Positions 52,314-60,054 of a DNA stretch of 64,000 bases are shown here, in pieces. The position numbers and the translations under genes were made by a program. The stretch comes from Nitrospirota bacterium (GTDB taxonomy: Bacteria > Nitrospirota > UBA9217). Each line of letters opens with the position of its first letter. Position 1 is the first letter of the stretch. The notes under the pieces were generated by a model. It worked only from the letters and a program-made list of their open reading frames with translations. It searched no databases and was not told the DNA's origin. Location of the stretch: NCBI GenBank assembly GCA_023229435.1, contig JALNZF010000008.1, positions 44,517-108,516 of the forward strand, written 5' to 3'.

Positions 52314-52622
52314 CTATCTTCTCATGACAGTGATGATCCGATGCACAAGCCAGAGCGTGATCAGCACATACACGGCGCCGAAAAGAAAAATAAACGCGAC
52401 GATGAGGTCTTTTATTTCCTGAGACAAGACAATAAAAAAGGGTGTCGTAAGGTAACCGATCAAAAAGAAAGTTGCGAGAGATGAAAGAGCATTCCATGCT
52501 CTTCCTACTTCACCGTCAGGGATCGATTTTTTATAGTCATACGCCTTCACTACCGCGATCAGCATCGTTATGATGGCAAGACCGCTGACGACAGTAAAGA
52601 GATCGAACCCCAACATGTCCAT
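52314..52622 (-). CDS. Hypothetical membrane protein
   Basis: 102 residues with three hydrophobic segments (about 6-26, 41-62 and 68-93) and no recognised family. The segment between the first and second is charged (KAYDYKKSIPDGEVGRA). GGAGG lies about ten bases before the ATG at 52622; ATG at 52616 is also possible. The gene lies upstream of fadL on the same strand, but a gap of 120 bases separates them. Confidence 0.65.
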   Translation of the reverse strand: MDMLGFDLFTVVSGLAIITMLIAVVKAYDYKKSIPDGEVGRAWNALSSLATFFLIGYLTTPFFIVLSQEIKDLIVAFIFLFGAVYVLITLWLVHRIITVMRR

Positions 52623-52723
52623 GCAGCTAAGTCCTCCGCGCACTTGGAGCAATTATTCCACGTTTATGCCATTCTGTCAAGGCTGAACGATGTTCATTCC
52701 ACTTTTTATACCTGTTTTTTAAC

Positions 52724-52751
52724 TTGCTTTTTATTGCAGTTTTGCTACAAT
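52724..52751 (+). promoter_or_regulatory. Putative promoter of the Lys-rich EF-Tu-domain-like gene
   Basis: TTGCTT (52724-52729), 16-base spacer and TACAAT (52746-52751). It would give a leader of about 170 bases before the ATG at 52932. Confidence 0.4.
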
Positions 52752-52931
52752 TTTCTCAAGTGCTCAAGACAATGAACACAGCATTCCGCTCTGGCGGGTT
52801 TAAAACAAGTCGCATCAATCCGGAACATTCTGCCTTGCTGTCAAAGGGTCAAGCTTTTTCTTTTCCTGATGAGAAGCAATTAGCCTTTGGGAAACGGGCC
52901 AGATGGGCAAAGAATACGGAGGAGGTTTTCC

Positions 52932-53468
52932 ATGCCGAAAAAAGCTGCGAGCAAAAGCACTGCAAAGAAATCAACTTCTCGAAAACCCGCAATAAAAACA
53001 GTAAAAAAGAAGGTCGTCAGGAAGAAATCGCCCGTGAAAAAAGTCGTGAAAAAGAAACCATCCCCGGGAAAGGCCGTTGTCAAAAAGAAAGCTCCCGGAA
53101 ATAAAACCTCAAAAAAGACCGCTGCAAAGAACAAACAAACGGTTCAATCCAAACTGTTTGAGATCGAACCCGGGCCTCCGCCTCCGGGTATTCCTCCCGT
53201 TGAAGAACCGGCCCGGCATGATGAGGCCATCGGCACGGTAACCCATTATTACAGCCATCTTGGCGTGGCCATAGTCCAGATCAACAACGGCGCGCTCAAA
53301 ACAGGCGACTCGATCCACATTCAAGGCCATTCCACGGATTTCACCCAACCGGTGGAGTCCATGGAGTTTGAACATCAGCACATAGACCGGGCTGCGATCG
53401 GTCAAATCATCGGTTTACGGGTCAAGGACCATGTACGGGTACACGATATCGTGTACCTGATAAAATAG
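52932..53468 (+). CDS. Protein with Lys/Ala-rich histone-H1-like tail and EF-Tu domain-2-like beta-barrel
   Basis: 178 residues. Residues 1-90 are a very basic tract of KK, AK and PxKK repeats (KKVVRKKSPVKKVVKKKPSPGK), like bacterial H1-like tails that bind DNA or RNA. From about residue 100, EAIGTVTHYYSHLGVAIVQI..LKTGDSIHIQG and VESMEFEHQ..AAIGQIIGLRVKDHVRVHDIVYLI match the second, beta-barrel domain of translational GTPases. The GTPase domain is missing. Such stand-alone domains are known but poorly characterised; the tail is the unusual part. GGAGG precedes the ATG at 52932. Confidence 0.82.
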   Translation: MPKKAASKSTAKKSTSRKPAIKTVKKKVVRKKSPVKKVVKKKPSPGKAVVKKKAPGNKTSKKTAAKNKQTVQSKLFEIEPGPPPPGIPPVEEPARHDEAIGTVTHYYSHLGVAIVQINNGALKTGDSIHIQGHSTDFTQPVESMEFEHQHIDRAAIGQIIGLRVKDHVRVHDIVYLIK

Positions 53469-53551
53469 CACCGGATTGCGCCAATACATGTCTGACGCGA
53501 TCTTGCCGGCGCAGGTCATTATGCCTGCGCTGTATTTGTTTAGAGGCAACT

Positions 53552-53637
53552 GCAGGTTGTCAGGTTCACGGTTCAGGGTTTATAGTTACTGCTTCCCAAC
53601 CGTGAACCCTGAACCGTGAACCCTAAACGTTGAACCA
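53552..53637. repeat. Dispersed inverted repeat, GGTTCACGGTTCA family (copy 2)
   Basis: GCAGGTTGTCAGGTTCACGG and CAACCGTGAACCCTGAACCG, directly before hflX. Confidence 0.7.
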
Positions 53638-53658
53638 GCATAACTCAAGGAGCTCATT

Positions 53659-55314
53659 ATCCCGACTATTTACGGCAACACGACCGGCCTCAAGCCTGCT
53701 GAAATAAGGACGCTCGAACGTCTCTACCGCAGAAAGATGCCTCCTGACACGATCATCACTCCCGAGGCCGCTCGCGCGCTCTCTGAAGCTTCAGCCGGTA
53801 TCGGACGTCAGGTCGGCCTCATCATCGATCGTTCCGGAAGCATCCGGAACGTGCTCGTGGGGACGAACCATGACATCCTCATCCCCGACCTTTCGGAGCA
53901 CCGGCTTGGCGCGCGGCGCCTGCGCGGGGTGCGGTTCATCCATACGCACCTGAAAAACACCCCCCTGAACCAGGAAGACCTTACGGACCTGGCACTTCTC
54001 CGGCTGGACATGATCGCGGCGCTCGCCGTCGGCCCCAACGGGATCCCCGGGACCATCTCGCTTGCCTATCTTGTCCCGCCGAATCCCTCGGGAATCATCC
54101 ATGAGATCCGTCCTCCGCAGTCCGTGCACGCCCTTGACGTGGATGCGGCGGAATTCATCTCAGACATCGAACGGGAAATGGAGCGGGCGCAATCGGCCCT
54201 TGTGGTCGCGAAAAAAGACCGCGCCATCCTCGTCAGTGTATCGAAGAAGAGCAAGCACGAACAGGAAGAGTCCATTGAAGAACTCAAGGAACTCGCCCGA
54301 ACGGACGCGATCACCGTGCTTGACACCGTGGTCCAGCGGCCGCACGATATCAACCCGAGATACCTGCTCGGCGAAGGAAAGCTCAAGGAGCTCATCATCC
54401 GTTCCCAGCAGCTCGGCGCCGACCTCATTGTTTTTAACCAGGACCTGACCCCCGCGCAGGTCAAGTCCATCGGCGACATCACCGAAATGCGGGTCATCGA
54501 CCGCACCCAGCTCATCCTCGACATCTTCGCGCGGCGAGCGCACAGCGGAGACGGCAAGGTGCAGGTGGAGCTTGCCCAGCTCAAGTATCGCCTGCCCAGA
54601 TTATCGGAACGCTCCACCGCCCTCTCGCGGCTCACCGGCGGCATCGGCGGACGCGGCCCGGGCGAAACAAGGCTCGAGGTCGATATGCGCCGCGCGCGGG
54701 ACAAGATCCGGAGATTGGAGAAGCAGCTCGACGCCCTCGGAAAGGCCAGGGACCAGCGGCGTGAACGGCGCATCAAAAGCGAGATCCCCATCGTCTCGAT
54801 CGCGGGCTACACGAACGCGGGCAAGTCCACGCTGTTCAATACCCTGACGCGCTCGGAGGTAAAGGCGGAGGACCTGCTCTTCGCCACGCTCGACACCGCA
54901 ACGCGCAGGCTCCGCTTCCCTCGCGACCGCGAGGTGGTCATCACCGACACCGTGGGATTCATCAAGGACCTGCCGAAGGACCTGCTTGGCGCTTTCCGGG
55001 CAACGCTTGATGAGATGCAGGACGCGGACCTGATCCTGCATGTCGTGGACATCAGCAACCCGCGCTTCGAGCAGCAAATGGAATCGGTCAACAATCTTTT
55101 GACGGAGATCGGTCTTGACGAACTCCCCCAGATCGTCGTGCTGAATAAAGCCGACCTCGTGAACCGTCTCTGGGCCAGGGCCATCTCGGCGCGTTTCAAG
55201 GGCGTGGTTTGTTCGGCGATCGATCCAAATACGTTGGGAGACCTACTGAAGGAGATTGAGAAAAGGGTGTGGGGCCAGGACCGTTCAGGGTTCGGAGTTC
55301 AGAGTTCCGGGTGA
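53659..55314 (+). CDS. hflX: GTPase HflX, apparently with a non-ATG start codon
   Basis: 551 residues from ATC at 53659. HflX is a ribosome-splitting GTPase acting under stress. The G domain has GYTNAGKSTLFNTL (P-loop), DTVGFIKDLPKDLL and NKAD; GGIGGRGPGETRLEVDMRRARDKI is the HflX signature. The first ATG in frame is 53737, but codons before it read IPTIYGNTTGLKPAEIRTLERLYRRK, the conserved HflX N-terminus, and AAGGAG lies six bases before ATC. No ATG, GTG or TTG occurs between the in-frame stop TAA at 53641 and 53737. Start at ATC or ATT is inferred; an assembly error is possible. Confidence 0.88.
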   Translation: MPTIYGNTTGLKPAEIRTLERLYRRKMPPDTIITPEAARALSEASAGIGRQVGLIIDRSGSIRNVLVGTNHDILIPDLSEHRLGARRLRGVRFIHTHLKNTPLNQEDLTDLALLRLDMIAALAVGPNGIPGTISLAYLVPPNPSGIIHEIRPPQSVHALDVDAAEFISDIEREMERAQSALVVAKKDRAILVSVSKKSKHEQEESIEELKELARTDAITVLDTVVQRPHDINPRYLLGEGKLKELIIRSQQLGADLIVFNQDLTPAQVKSIGDITEMRVIDRTQLILDIFARRAHSGDGKVQVELAQLKYRLPRLSERSTALSRLTGGIGGRGPGETRLEVDMRRARDKIRRLEKQLDALGKARDQRRERRIKSEIPIVSIAGYTNAGKSTLFNTLTRSEVKAEDLLFATLDTATRRLRFPRDREVVITDTVGFIKDLPKDLLGAFRATLDEMQDADLILHVVDISNPRFEQQMESVNNLLTEIGLDELPQIVVLNKADLVNRLWARAISARFKGVVCSAIDPNTLGDLLKEIEKRVWGQDRSGFGVQSSG

Positions 55315-55375
55315 GATAGCAGCCGCGGGCTTCCGCCTGCAATTCCATTGATGCAGATGTCCTGCCGTGCGATTT

Positions 55376-55558
55376 TTACCGGCCAGAGATCTTCTTCCAC
55401 CGCTCCAGCTTCAGTGGAGAAACAAAATCGTTGACAAACCGATTCGCCTCTTCAAGCCAGTTCAACTTTGCCTCAGGCGACGCATCTTTAAAGTATTTTA
55501 TCGTCTCCTGCGAGGGACGAAAAACAAACGGTTTCTTTCGCTGTATCTGGTTGATCAT
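55376..55558 (-). CDS. Small partner protein of a nucleotidyltransferase
   Basis: 60 residues, mainly helical, beginning MINQIQRKKPFVFRPSQETI and containing PEAKLNWLEEANRFVNDF. No named family is recognised. Its start overlaps the stop of the nucleotidyltransferase gene by four bases (ATGA), so the pair is co-translated and may be an antitoxin-toxin or enzyme-adaptor module. Confidence 0.6.
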   Translation of the reverse strand: MINQIQRKKPFVFRPSQETIKYFKDASPEAKLNWLEEANRFVNDFVSPLKLERWKKISGR

Positions 55559-56052
55559 TTCTTTTCCTCAGCATTCTCCAGCGCCTCTATTGCTTCGATG
55601 TCCGCGAGGTCCTGCGGCCTGCCTGCCGCTTTTTTGAGTCTCTTCAAATGCGCTAACGAAACAACGGGTATCGTAATCCCTTTTGCCGTAACACGTACGA
55701 GATCTTTCATGACCTCTCCGAAGGGAATCTTTTCCTCGATAAATACGTCTATCAGCGTCATCGGCTGCCCGGGGTCAACGAACGAGAACACCTCCATACC
55801 CTTTTCCCGCTTCCATTGGCCTCTTGTGGCCGGATCAAGCAATCCCTCGGCTTTCACCGGATTTCGCGGTAGGTATCCCAGCTCATGCATGGCATGGATA
55901 AAGCGCTTCAGGTTTTCCGGTTCCAGGTCCACGATCAGATCAAGATCAGCCGTAAGCCTTACCACGCCGTGAAGCACCAGGGCGATGCCGCCTGCGACAA
56001 CGTACCGGATGTTGTTCTTTTGAAGCGAGCTGAACACATTTTCGTAATACAT
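55555..56052 (-). CDS. Nucleotidyltransferase-fold protein (AbiEii/MNT-like)
   Basis: 165 residues. VVAGGIALVLHGVVRLTADLDLIVDLEPENL has the GG and DxD of the nucleotidyltransferase fold. The C-terminal half, PVVSLAHLKRLKKAAGRPQDLADIEAIEAL, is helical. Similar proteins are annotated as AbiEii-type toxins or as nucleotidyl transferases of unknown substrate. ATG at 56052 has GAGGGG seven bases upstream. It is followed by the 60-residue partner. Confidence 0.75.
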   Translation of the reverse strand: MYYENVFSSLQKNNIRYVVAGGIALVLHGVVRLTADLDLIVDLEPENLKRFIHAMHELGYLPRNPVKAEGLLDPATRGQWKREKGMEVFSFVDPGQPMTLIDVFIEEKIPFGEVMKDLVRVTAKGITIPVVSLAHLKRLKKAAGRPQDLADIEAIEALENAEEKK

Positions 56053-56229
56053 TCGGAAACCCCTCAGCATCAGGTTTTTTTGTGGGCAATTGTATCCCGA
56101 TTATAGTGGAAATGGGGTGGATTGGGAAGAATAAACTTGGGGTATTCTAAGGGGATCCCGGTTCTTTGGGGTGAATATTTTGGAGAAAACTACAGTTTTT
56201 TATCCGATCAGCTGATGAATTTTTAGCTT

Positions 56230-56262
56230 TTATTCCGCATCCCGAAATCCACATTCCGCATT
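56230..56262. repeat. Partial GCGGAATGTGGATTTCGGG repeat
   Basis: Minus-strand copy of half of the GCGGAGTGCGGAATTC family just after the TldE/PmbA gene stop. Confidence 0.4.
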
Positions 56263-56266
56263 TGTT

Positions 56267-57604
56267 TTACTTCCCTCCAATCGAGAGTTCCTTAACCCGG
56301 AGCGACGGACTCCCGATCCTGCCGGAAAAGCGGAGGTCACTGCCGACGGCGTCCACGTTCATCATCAGGTCCAGGATGTTGCCCGCGATCGTGATCTCGC
56401 GAACAGGGTAAACTTTCCTGCCTTTTTCGATCCAGAAGCCGGTTGCGCCCACGGAGAAATCGCCGGATATATGGTTCGCGGTATGCGCTCCCATTACCTC
56501 GGTAACGTAAAGCCCCCTGCTCATCGAGCCGATCAGTTCTTCAAGCGAATTGTTTCCCGGTTCGATGTACAGGTTCGTCACGCCCACTCCGGGAATGCCC
56601 TTGAACCCGCCGCGCATGCCGTTCCCGGTCGAAACGGTCTTGTCCTTGTTTGCTGTATAGGTATTATACAGGAACAGGGCAAGCCTGCCCTTGTCGATGA
56701 CCGTTTTCTTCTTCATAGGCACCGTCTCGTCATCCGAGGGCGCGCTGCCGAGCCCTTCCGCAAGCAAACCGTCGTCATATACCGTGATGAGCGGCGCGGT
56801 CACGTCTTTGCCGAGTTTGGTCATGAAAAGAGACCGTTTCTTCTGCACGCTCTCCGCGGAAAAACCGGAAGCCAGGATCGACAAAAAATCTCCTGCCACT
56901 TCGGCATCAAGGACCACGGGCGCCTTCGCCGAATCAATATGCCTCGCGCCAAGAAGGTCGAGCGCCTTCCTGGAGGCCCTGCGCGCAACCTCCTCGATCA
57001 TCAGCTTTCGGTAAAACCGCTTAACGTCGAAATCAGATCCTGCCTGCGATTCTCCCTTTTCTTCGGCAACCACCTCGATGCTCGATGATGCGGCGGTGCC
57101 GCGGAACGAGACCTCGGCCCCGTGGGTATTCATGATCAGGGTCTCGGACCCCGCGAAGCTCGCGGACGCCTTTCGGATACGCTTGATCCGCTGGTCCACG
57201 CCAAAGGCCTCGCGTTCCATGGCCAGGACGCGGTCGATCTTTTCCTTCTCGCTCAGGGCGACCAGTTCGGGATCATATATTGATAGTGATTGATAGTTGG
57301 CAGCAAACGTTGCGGGGATAGAATTGAACACATCTGCGCCGACATTTTGCGCGTTCGTCAGTGCCGATCGTGCCAGGGTTTTGAGTGCATTCTCCGAGAG
57401 GTCTGTGGTAAAGGCAAATCCCATCTTCCCGTTGACGAGTATCCGCAAACCCGCTCCGATGTCTTTGGCGCGATCAAAGGCGTCGACCTTCTGTTCTTTG
57501 ACCTCTATGCTGGTGGATGCTGAGGAGCGGATAAAGACCTCGGCGTCGTCCGCCTTAAGGTCTTTCGCGAGGGAGAGGATTTTTTCGGCGATGGGTTTGT
57601 GCAA
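56267..57604 (-). CDS. TldD/PmbA (TldE) family protein
   Basis: 445 residues. VFIRSSASTSIEVKEQKVDAFD at the N-terminus and GVTNLYIEPGNNSLEELIGSMSRGLYVTEVMG.. toward the C-terminus mark the PmbA/TldE half of the TldD-TldE protease. The HExxxH zinc site, present only in TldD, is absent, as expected of TldE. TldD-TldE digests unfolded peptides and matures microcins. A tldD partner is not in the window. Confidence 0.9.
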   Translation of the reverse strand: MHKPIAEKILSLAKDLKADDAEVFIRSSASTSIEVKEQKVDAFDRAKDIGAGLRILVNGKMGFAFTTDLSENALKTLARSALTNAQNVGADVFNSIPATFAANYQSLSIYDPELVALSEKEKIDRVLAMEREAFGVDQRIKRIRKASASFAGSETLIMNTHGAEVSFRGTAASSSIEVVAEEKGESQAGSDFDVKRFYRKLMIEEVARRASRKALDLLGARHIDSAKAPVVLDAEVAGDFLSILASGFSAESVQKKRSLFMTKLGKDVTAPLITVYDDGLLAEGLGSAPSDDETVPMKKKTVIDKGRLALFLYNTYTANKDKTVSTGNGMRGGFKGIPGVGVTNLYIEPGNNSLEELIGSMSRGLYVTEVMGAHTANHISGDFSVGATGFWIEKGRKVYPVREITIAGNILDLMMNVDAVGSDLRFSGRIGSPSLRVKELSIGGK

Positions 57605-57630
57605 AGGATCTTCACCTCAACTCGTAGCTA

Positions 57631-57720
57631 CATAGGTTCACGGTTCAAGGACTTCGGCGAGCTCAGTCGAGCCGTTCATGGTTTAGACATAAACAACGCC
57701 GGAACTTTGAACCTGAGTAG
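57631..57720. repeat. Dispersed inverted repeat, GGTTCACGGTTCA family (copy 3)
   Basis: AGGTTCACGGTTCAAGGACT and GCCGGAACTTTGAACCTGAG, with an inserted TTCGGCGAGCTCAGTCGAGC hairpin. Confidence 0.6.
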
Positions 57721-57730
57721 TTACGCTGTT

Positions 57731-58099
57731 TTAATCGAAATAGCTCGCCGACGCCGTGTCCGACTCCCATACGGTGACGCTGGCGACCTCAAGGTTCTCG
57801 TTATTGATCTTCTTGGTCATCGTGTCGTAGATCCACTTGGCCAGGTTCTCGGACGAGGGGTTGATCTGGGTAAAAGGGAAAATATCGTTCAGAAAGGTGT
57901 GCTCGAGCTGGTCCAGCACATCGCGAAGGGATTTTTTGAGCTCGTGAAAGTCCATGGCCAGACCGATATCGTCCAGGCGCTCCGCGGTCACGGCAATGGT
58001 CACGCGCCAGTTGTGGCCGTGCAGCTTCTCGCACTTGCCCTTATAGCCCCGGAGCTGATGGGCCGCCGCGAATTTTGATTCAACCATGAGTTCATACAT
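57731..58099 (-). CDS. queD: 6-carboxytetrahydropterin synthase QueD
   Basis: 122 residues. The zinc histidines and catalytic Cys are present: FAAAHQLRGYKGKCEKLHGHNWRV; LAMDFHELK and the C-terminal VTVWESDTASASY complete the 6-pyruvoyl-tetrahydropterin synthase fold. QueD makes 6-carboxytetrahydropterin for queuosine. It is separate from queH and tgt, which lie 56 and 14 kb away. Confidence 0.95.
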   Translation of the reverse strand: MYELMVESKFAAAHQLRGYKGKCEKLHGHNWRVTIAVTAERLDDIGLAMDFHELKKSLRDVLDQLEHTFLNDIFPFTQINPSSENLAKWIYDTMTKKINNENLEVASVTVWESDTASASYFD

Positions 58100-58149
58100 A
58101 GGAATGGATAATATGGCATGGACCTCGAAAAGTCAATAAGGAATAAATT

Positions 58150-58400
58150 GCGTGTCAACCCAAAATTAAAATGTCCGGGTTTAAGATACGGTGTTGAGTT
58201 TCCTCCTTGCTCTGACAATTGCCTTCGCAGGAGACTTCCCCGTATGCGTCACTGACGGATACCACGTTCCTCAGATTCCGGATTGCCCCCGGACACCCTT
58301 GCTGTTCGGCTAATGGGTCCTTTCATCGAGGATTGCGGAGGACTTGTCCCGCCAAGTCGTCGGACTTGCACCCCATCTGACCGGCCGGTAATAAAATACC
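58150..58400 (-). ncRNA. Group II intron-like RNA remnant (5' domain I region)
   Basis: Read on the minus strand, CAGATGGGGTGCAAGTCC, then TAGCCGAACAGCAAGGGTGTCC, then GGAATCTGAGGAACGTGG match, from memory, the usual order of conserved motifs in domain I of bacterial group II introns. No reverse transcriptase gene, domain V or intron end is found, so it is a fragment. The rest of the 58100-58516 gap shows nothing else except the terminator below. Confidence 0.45.
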
Positions 58401-58430
58401 GGACCTCATGCCTGGCATACGATTAATAAA

Positions 58431-58453
58431 GGGCCGGAGAAAATCTCCGGCCC
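58431..58453 (-). terminator. Hairpin after the broken CTDC gene
   Basis: GGGCCGGAGA and TCTCCGGCCC form a perfect 10-bp stem with a 3-base loop; on the minus strand TTTATTAAT follows. On the plus strand GGTTTTTTTT lies about 17 bases after the stem. Confidence 0.7.
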
Positions 58454-58516
58454 TAAGTGGTTTGTGGTTTTTTTTAGCTTCCGTAACCGCCTTACTTATT
58501 TGTCTTAGCGGTTATT

Positions 58517-59717
58517 TCAATCGTCGTTCCCACGTTCATTATTATGTTTACCTCTCTTCTCTTTACATTCTGCAACGAACATGGTCATAATCAGCGAAGC
58601 GTTGTTTGAGATATTTGGATCGTTAGGAACGTCCACCACGACGGTCCACTTAATCGTCTCTCCGTCTTCCGTTCTCGGATTATAGTGATAAATCTTGTTG
58701 ACGTTCTCCAACGCATAAAACGTCACACGCGCCCAAGTCATCACCGCTTCACCATCTTTATACAGGGTGATGCTTCCGGTCACGGTATCCCCACCGAAAT
58801 TCCTGGTTTTAATTTGAATGGGCACAGCCTTTCTGCAATTCTTTATGACCGAGGGCACCCTGAAGGTCACGAGGCCCACATCTGAACCTGTTCCACATCC
58901 TTCAATTGAGGTGTGTACAGGCATTGGCTGTGCAGCCGTCGGTCGTGCAGATGCTGTTGTCATTGCACGATGCCGGCACGGCGGCCGTATGCACGCATCC
59001 TGTTGCAGCAGCGCAGGTGTCCGTGGTGCAGATGTTGCTGTCATCGCAGCTGATCGGCGTAAACACGCAGCTGCCGGCTACGCATGCATCTGTTGTGCAG
59101 GCGCTGCTGTCGTCGCAGACCATCTGAGTGTGGATACAAGCTCCTGTTGTCGGATTACAGGAATCGACTGTGCAGGCATCGCCGTCATTGCAGCGTGTGG
59201 CTTCGTCAGCGCACGGGTTGCAAAGCGAGGGGCATGCCACGCAATCTACAACATTCGAGCATACTCCCGCGGAGCAGGAATCCACGGTGCAGGCATCGCT
59301 GTCGTCGCAGGTGACCGGGGTGTGAACACAGGCGCTTGCACTGCAGACATCTGTGGTGCACGCGTTGCCGTCATCACACGAAGCAGCACAGGGTGCCATC
59401 ATGTTGAAGTTGGTATTGAAGCTCATGAACGGGCCATCCACCATGGGATAGCTGTTCTTGCCGTCGTTATTCCAATCAGTTGACATCAAGTCCCAAACCT
59501 TGGTTGCCACCTGGGAACCGCATGCCGTTGTCCACAAGGCTGACGGTGCATACATGGCGTTCGGTGACCAGACATCCACCACGTCGATGTTCTTACTGGC
59601 GCCCCAGTCAAAGAGCATGTGGGCGCCAAGCTGTCCCGCGCCAACGGTAAAATTGGAGGAAACTGGAGCCCGTCGGACCATGCCACCTCGCAGCAAGCTG
59701 ACGGGGTATCTGGTCAT
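58517..59717 (-). pseudogene. CTDC-repeat protein, truncated at the 5' end and frameshifted
   Basis: The upper part (59717-58902, 271 residues) has a non-repeat domain (GAHMLFDWGASKNIDVVDVW..FMSFNTNFNM) and then Cys-rich repeats such as CDDGNACTTDVC, ending with a stop after CTANACTH. The lower frame (down to 58517) continues TSIEGCGTGSDVGLVTFRVPS with a CARDB-like beta domain to the end. Adding one AC unit to TGTACACACC would join them as CTHTSIEG. No signal peptide is encoded; a CTCTCCCC repeat lies directly upstream, so the original 5' end is probably lost. Confidence 0.7.
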
Positions 59718-59735
59718 TAATTTTTCCCGTACTTC

Positions 59736-59770
59736 ACCCTCACCTAACCTCTCCCATCAAGGGAGAGGAA
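59736..59770. repeat. Dispersed palindromic repeat, CTCTCCC family (copy 3)
   Basis: ACCCTCACCTAACCTCTCCC and AAGGGAGAGGAA, just upstream of the broken CTDC gene. Confidence 0.6.
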
Positions 59771-59863
59771 CCTATAAGTTGACCCTGTAGCGAGCTACAG
59801 GGAATTGCAAGTTAAAGTTATAAGACGTTACTGAGGAATAAAATTCTTTTCAAAACGGAGAAA

Positions 59864-59974
59864 TTTTCTCGTAAAGACACAAAGGTCGCAAAGGAACTCT
59901 TTTTCTTGATTTAAACCCCAATGATTCGGTATTTCTTTCGCGAGCTTGGTGACTTTGCTAAATATTTTCTCGCC
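59864..59974. repeat. Dispersed inverted repeat, CGTAAAGACACAAAGGTCGCAAAG family (copy 3)
   Basis: TTCTCGTAAAGACACAAAGG and TCTTTCGCGAGCTTGGTGAC with CTTTGC; occupies most of the gap 59718-60054 between the two CTDC genes. Confidence 0.55.
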
Positions 59975-59982
59975 CTGTTGAA

Positions 59983-60024
59983 AATTAAATAAAAAGTGCA
60001 GCGCCTCATGATGAGGCGCTGCAC
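59983..60024 (-). terminator. Intrinsic terminator of the giant CTDC-repeat gene
   Basis: GTGCAGCGCCTCAT and ATGAGGCGCTGCAC (59996-60024) form a long perfect stem; on the minus strand TTTTTATTTAATTTT follows. Confidence 0.85.
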
Positions 60025-60054
60025 AATGGGTAAATACTAATCTACCACATAGTT

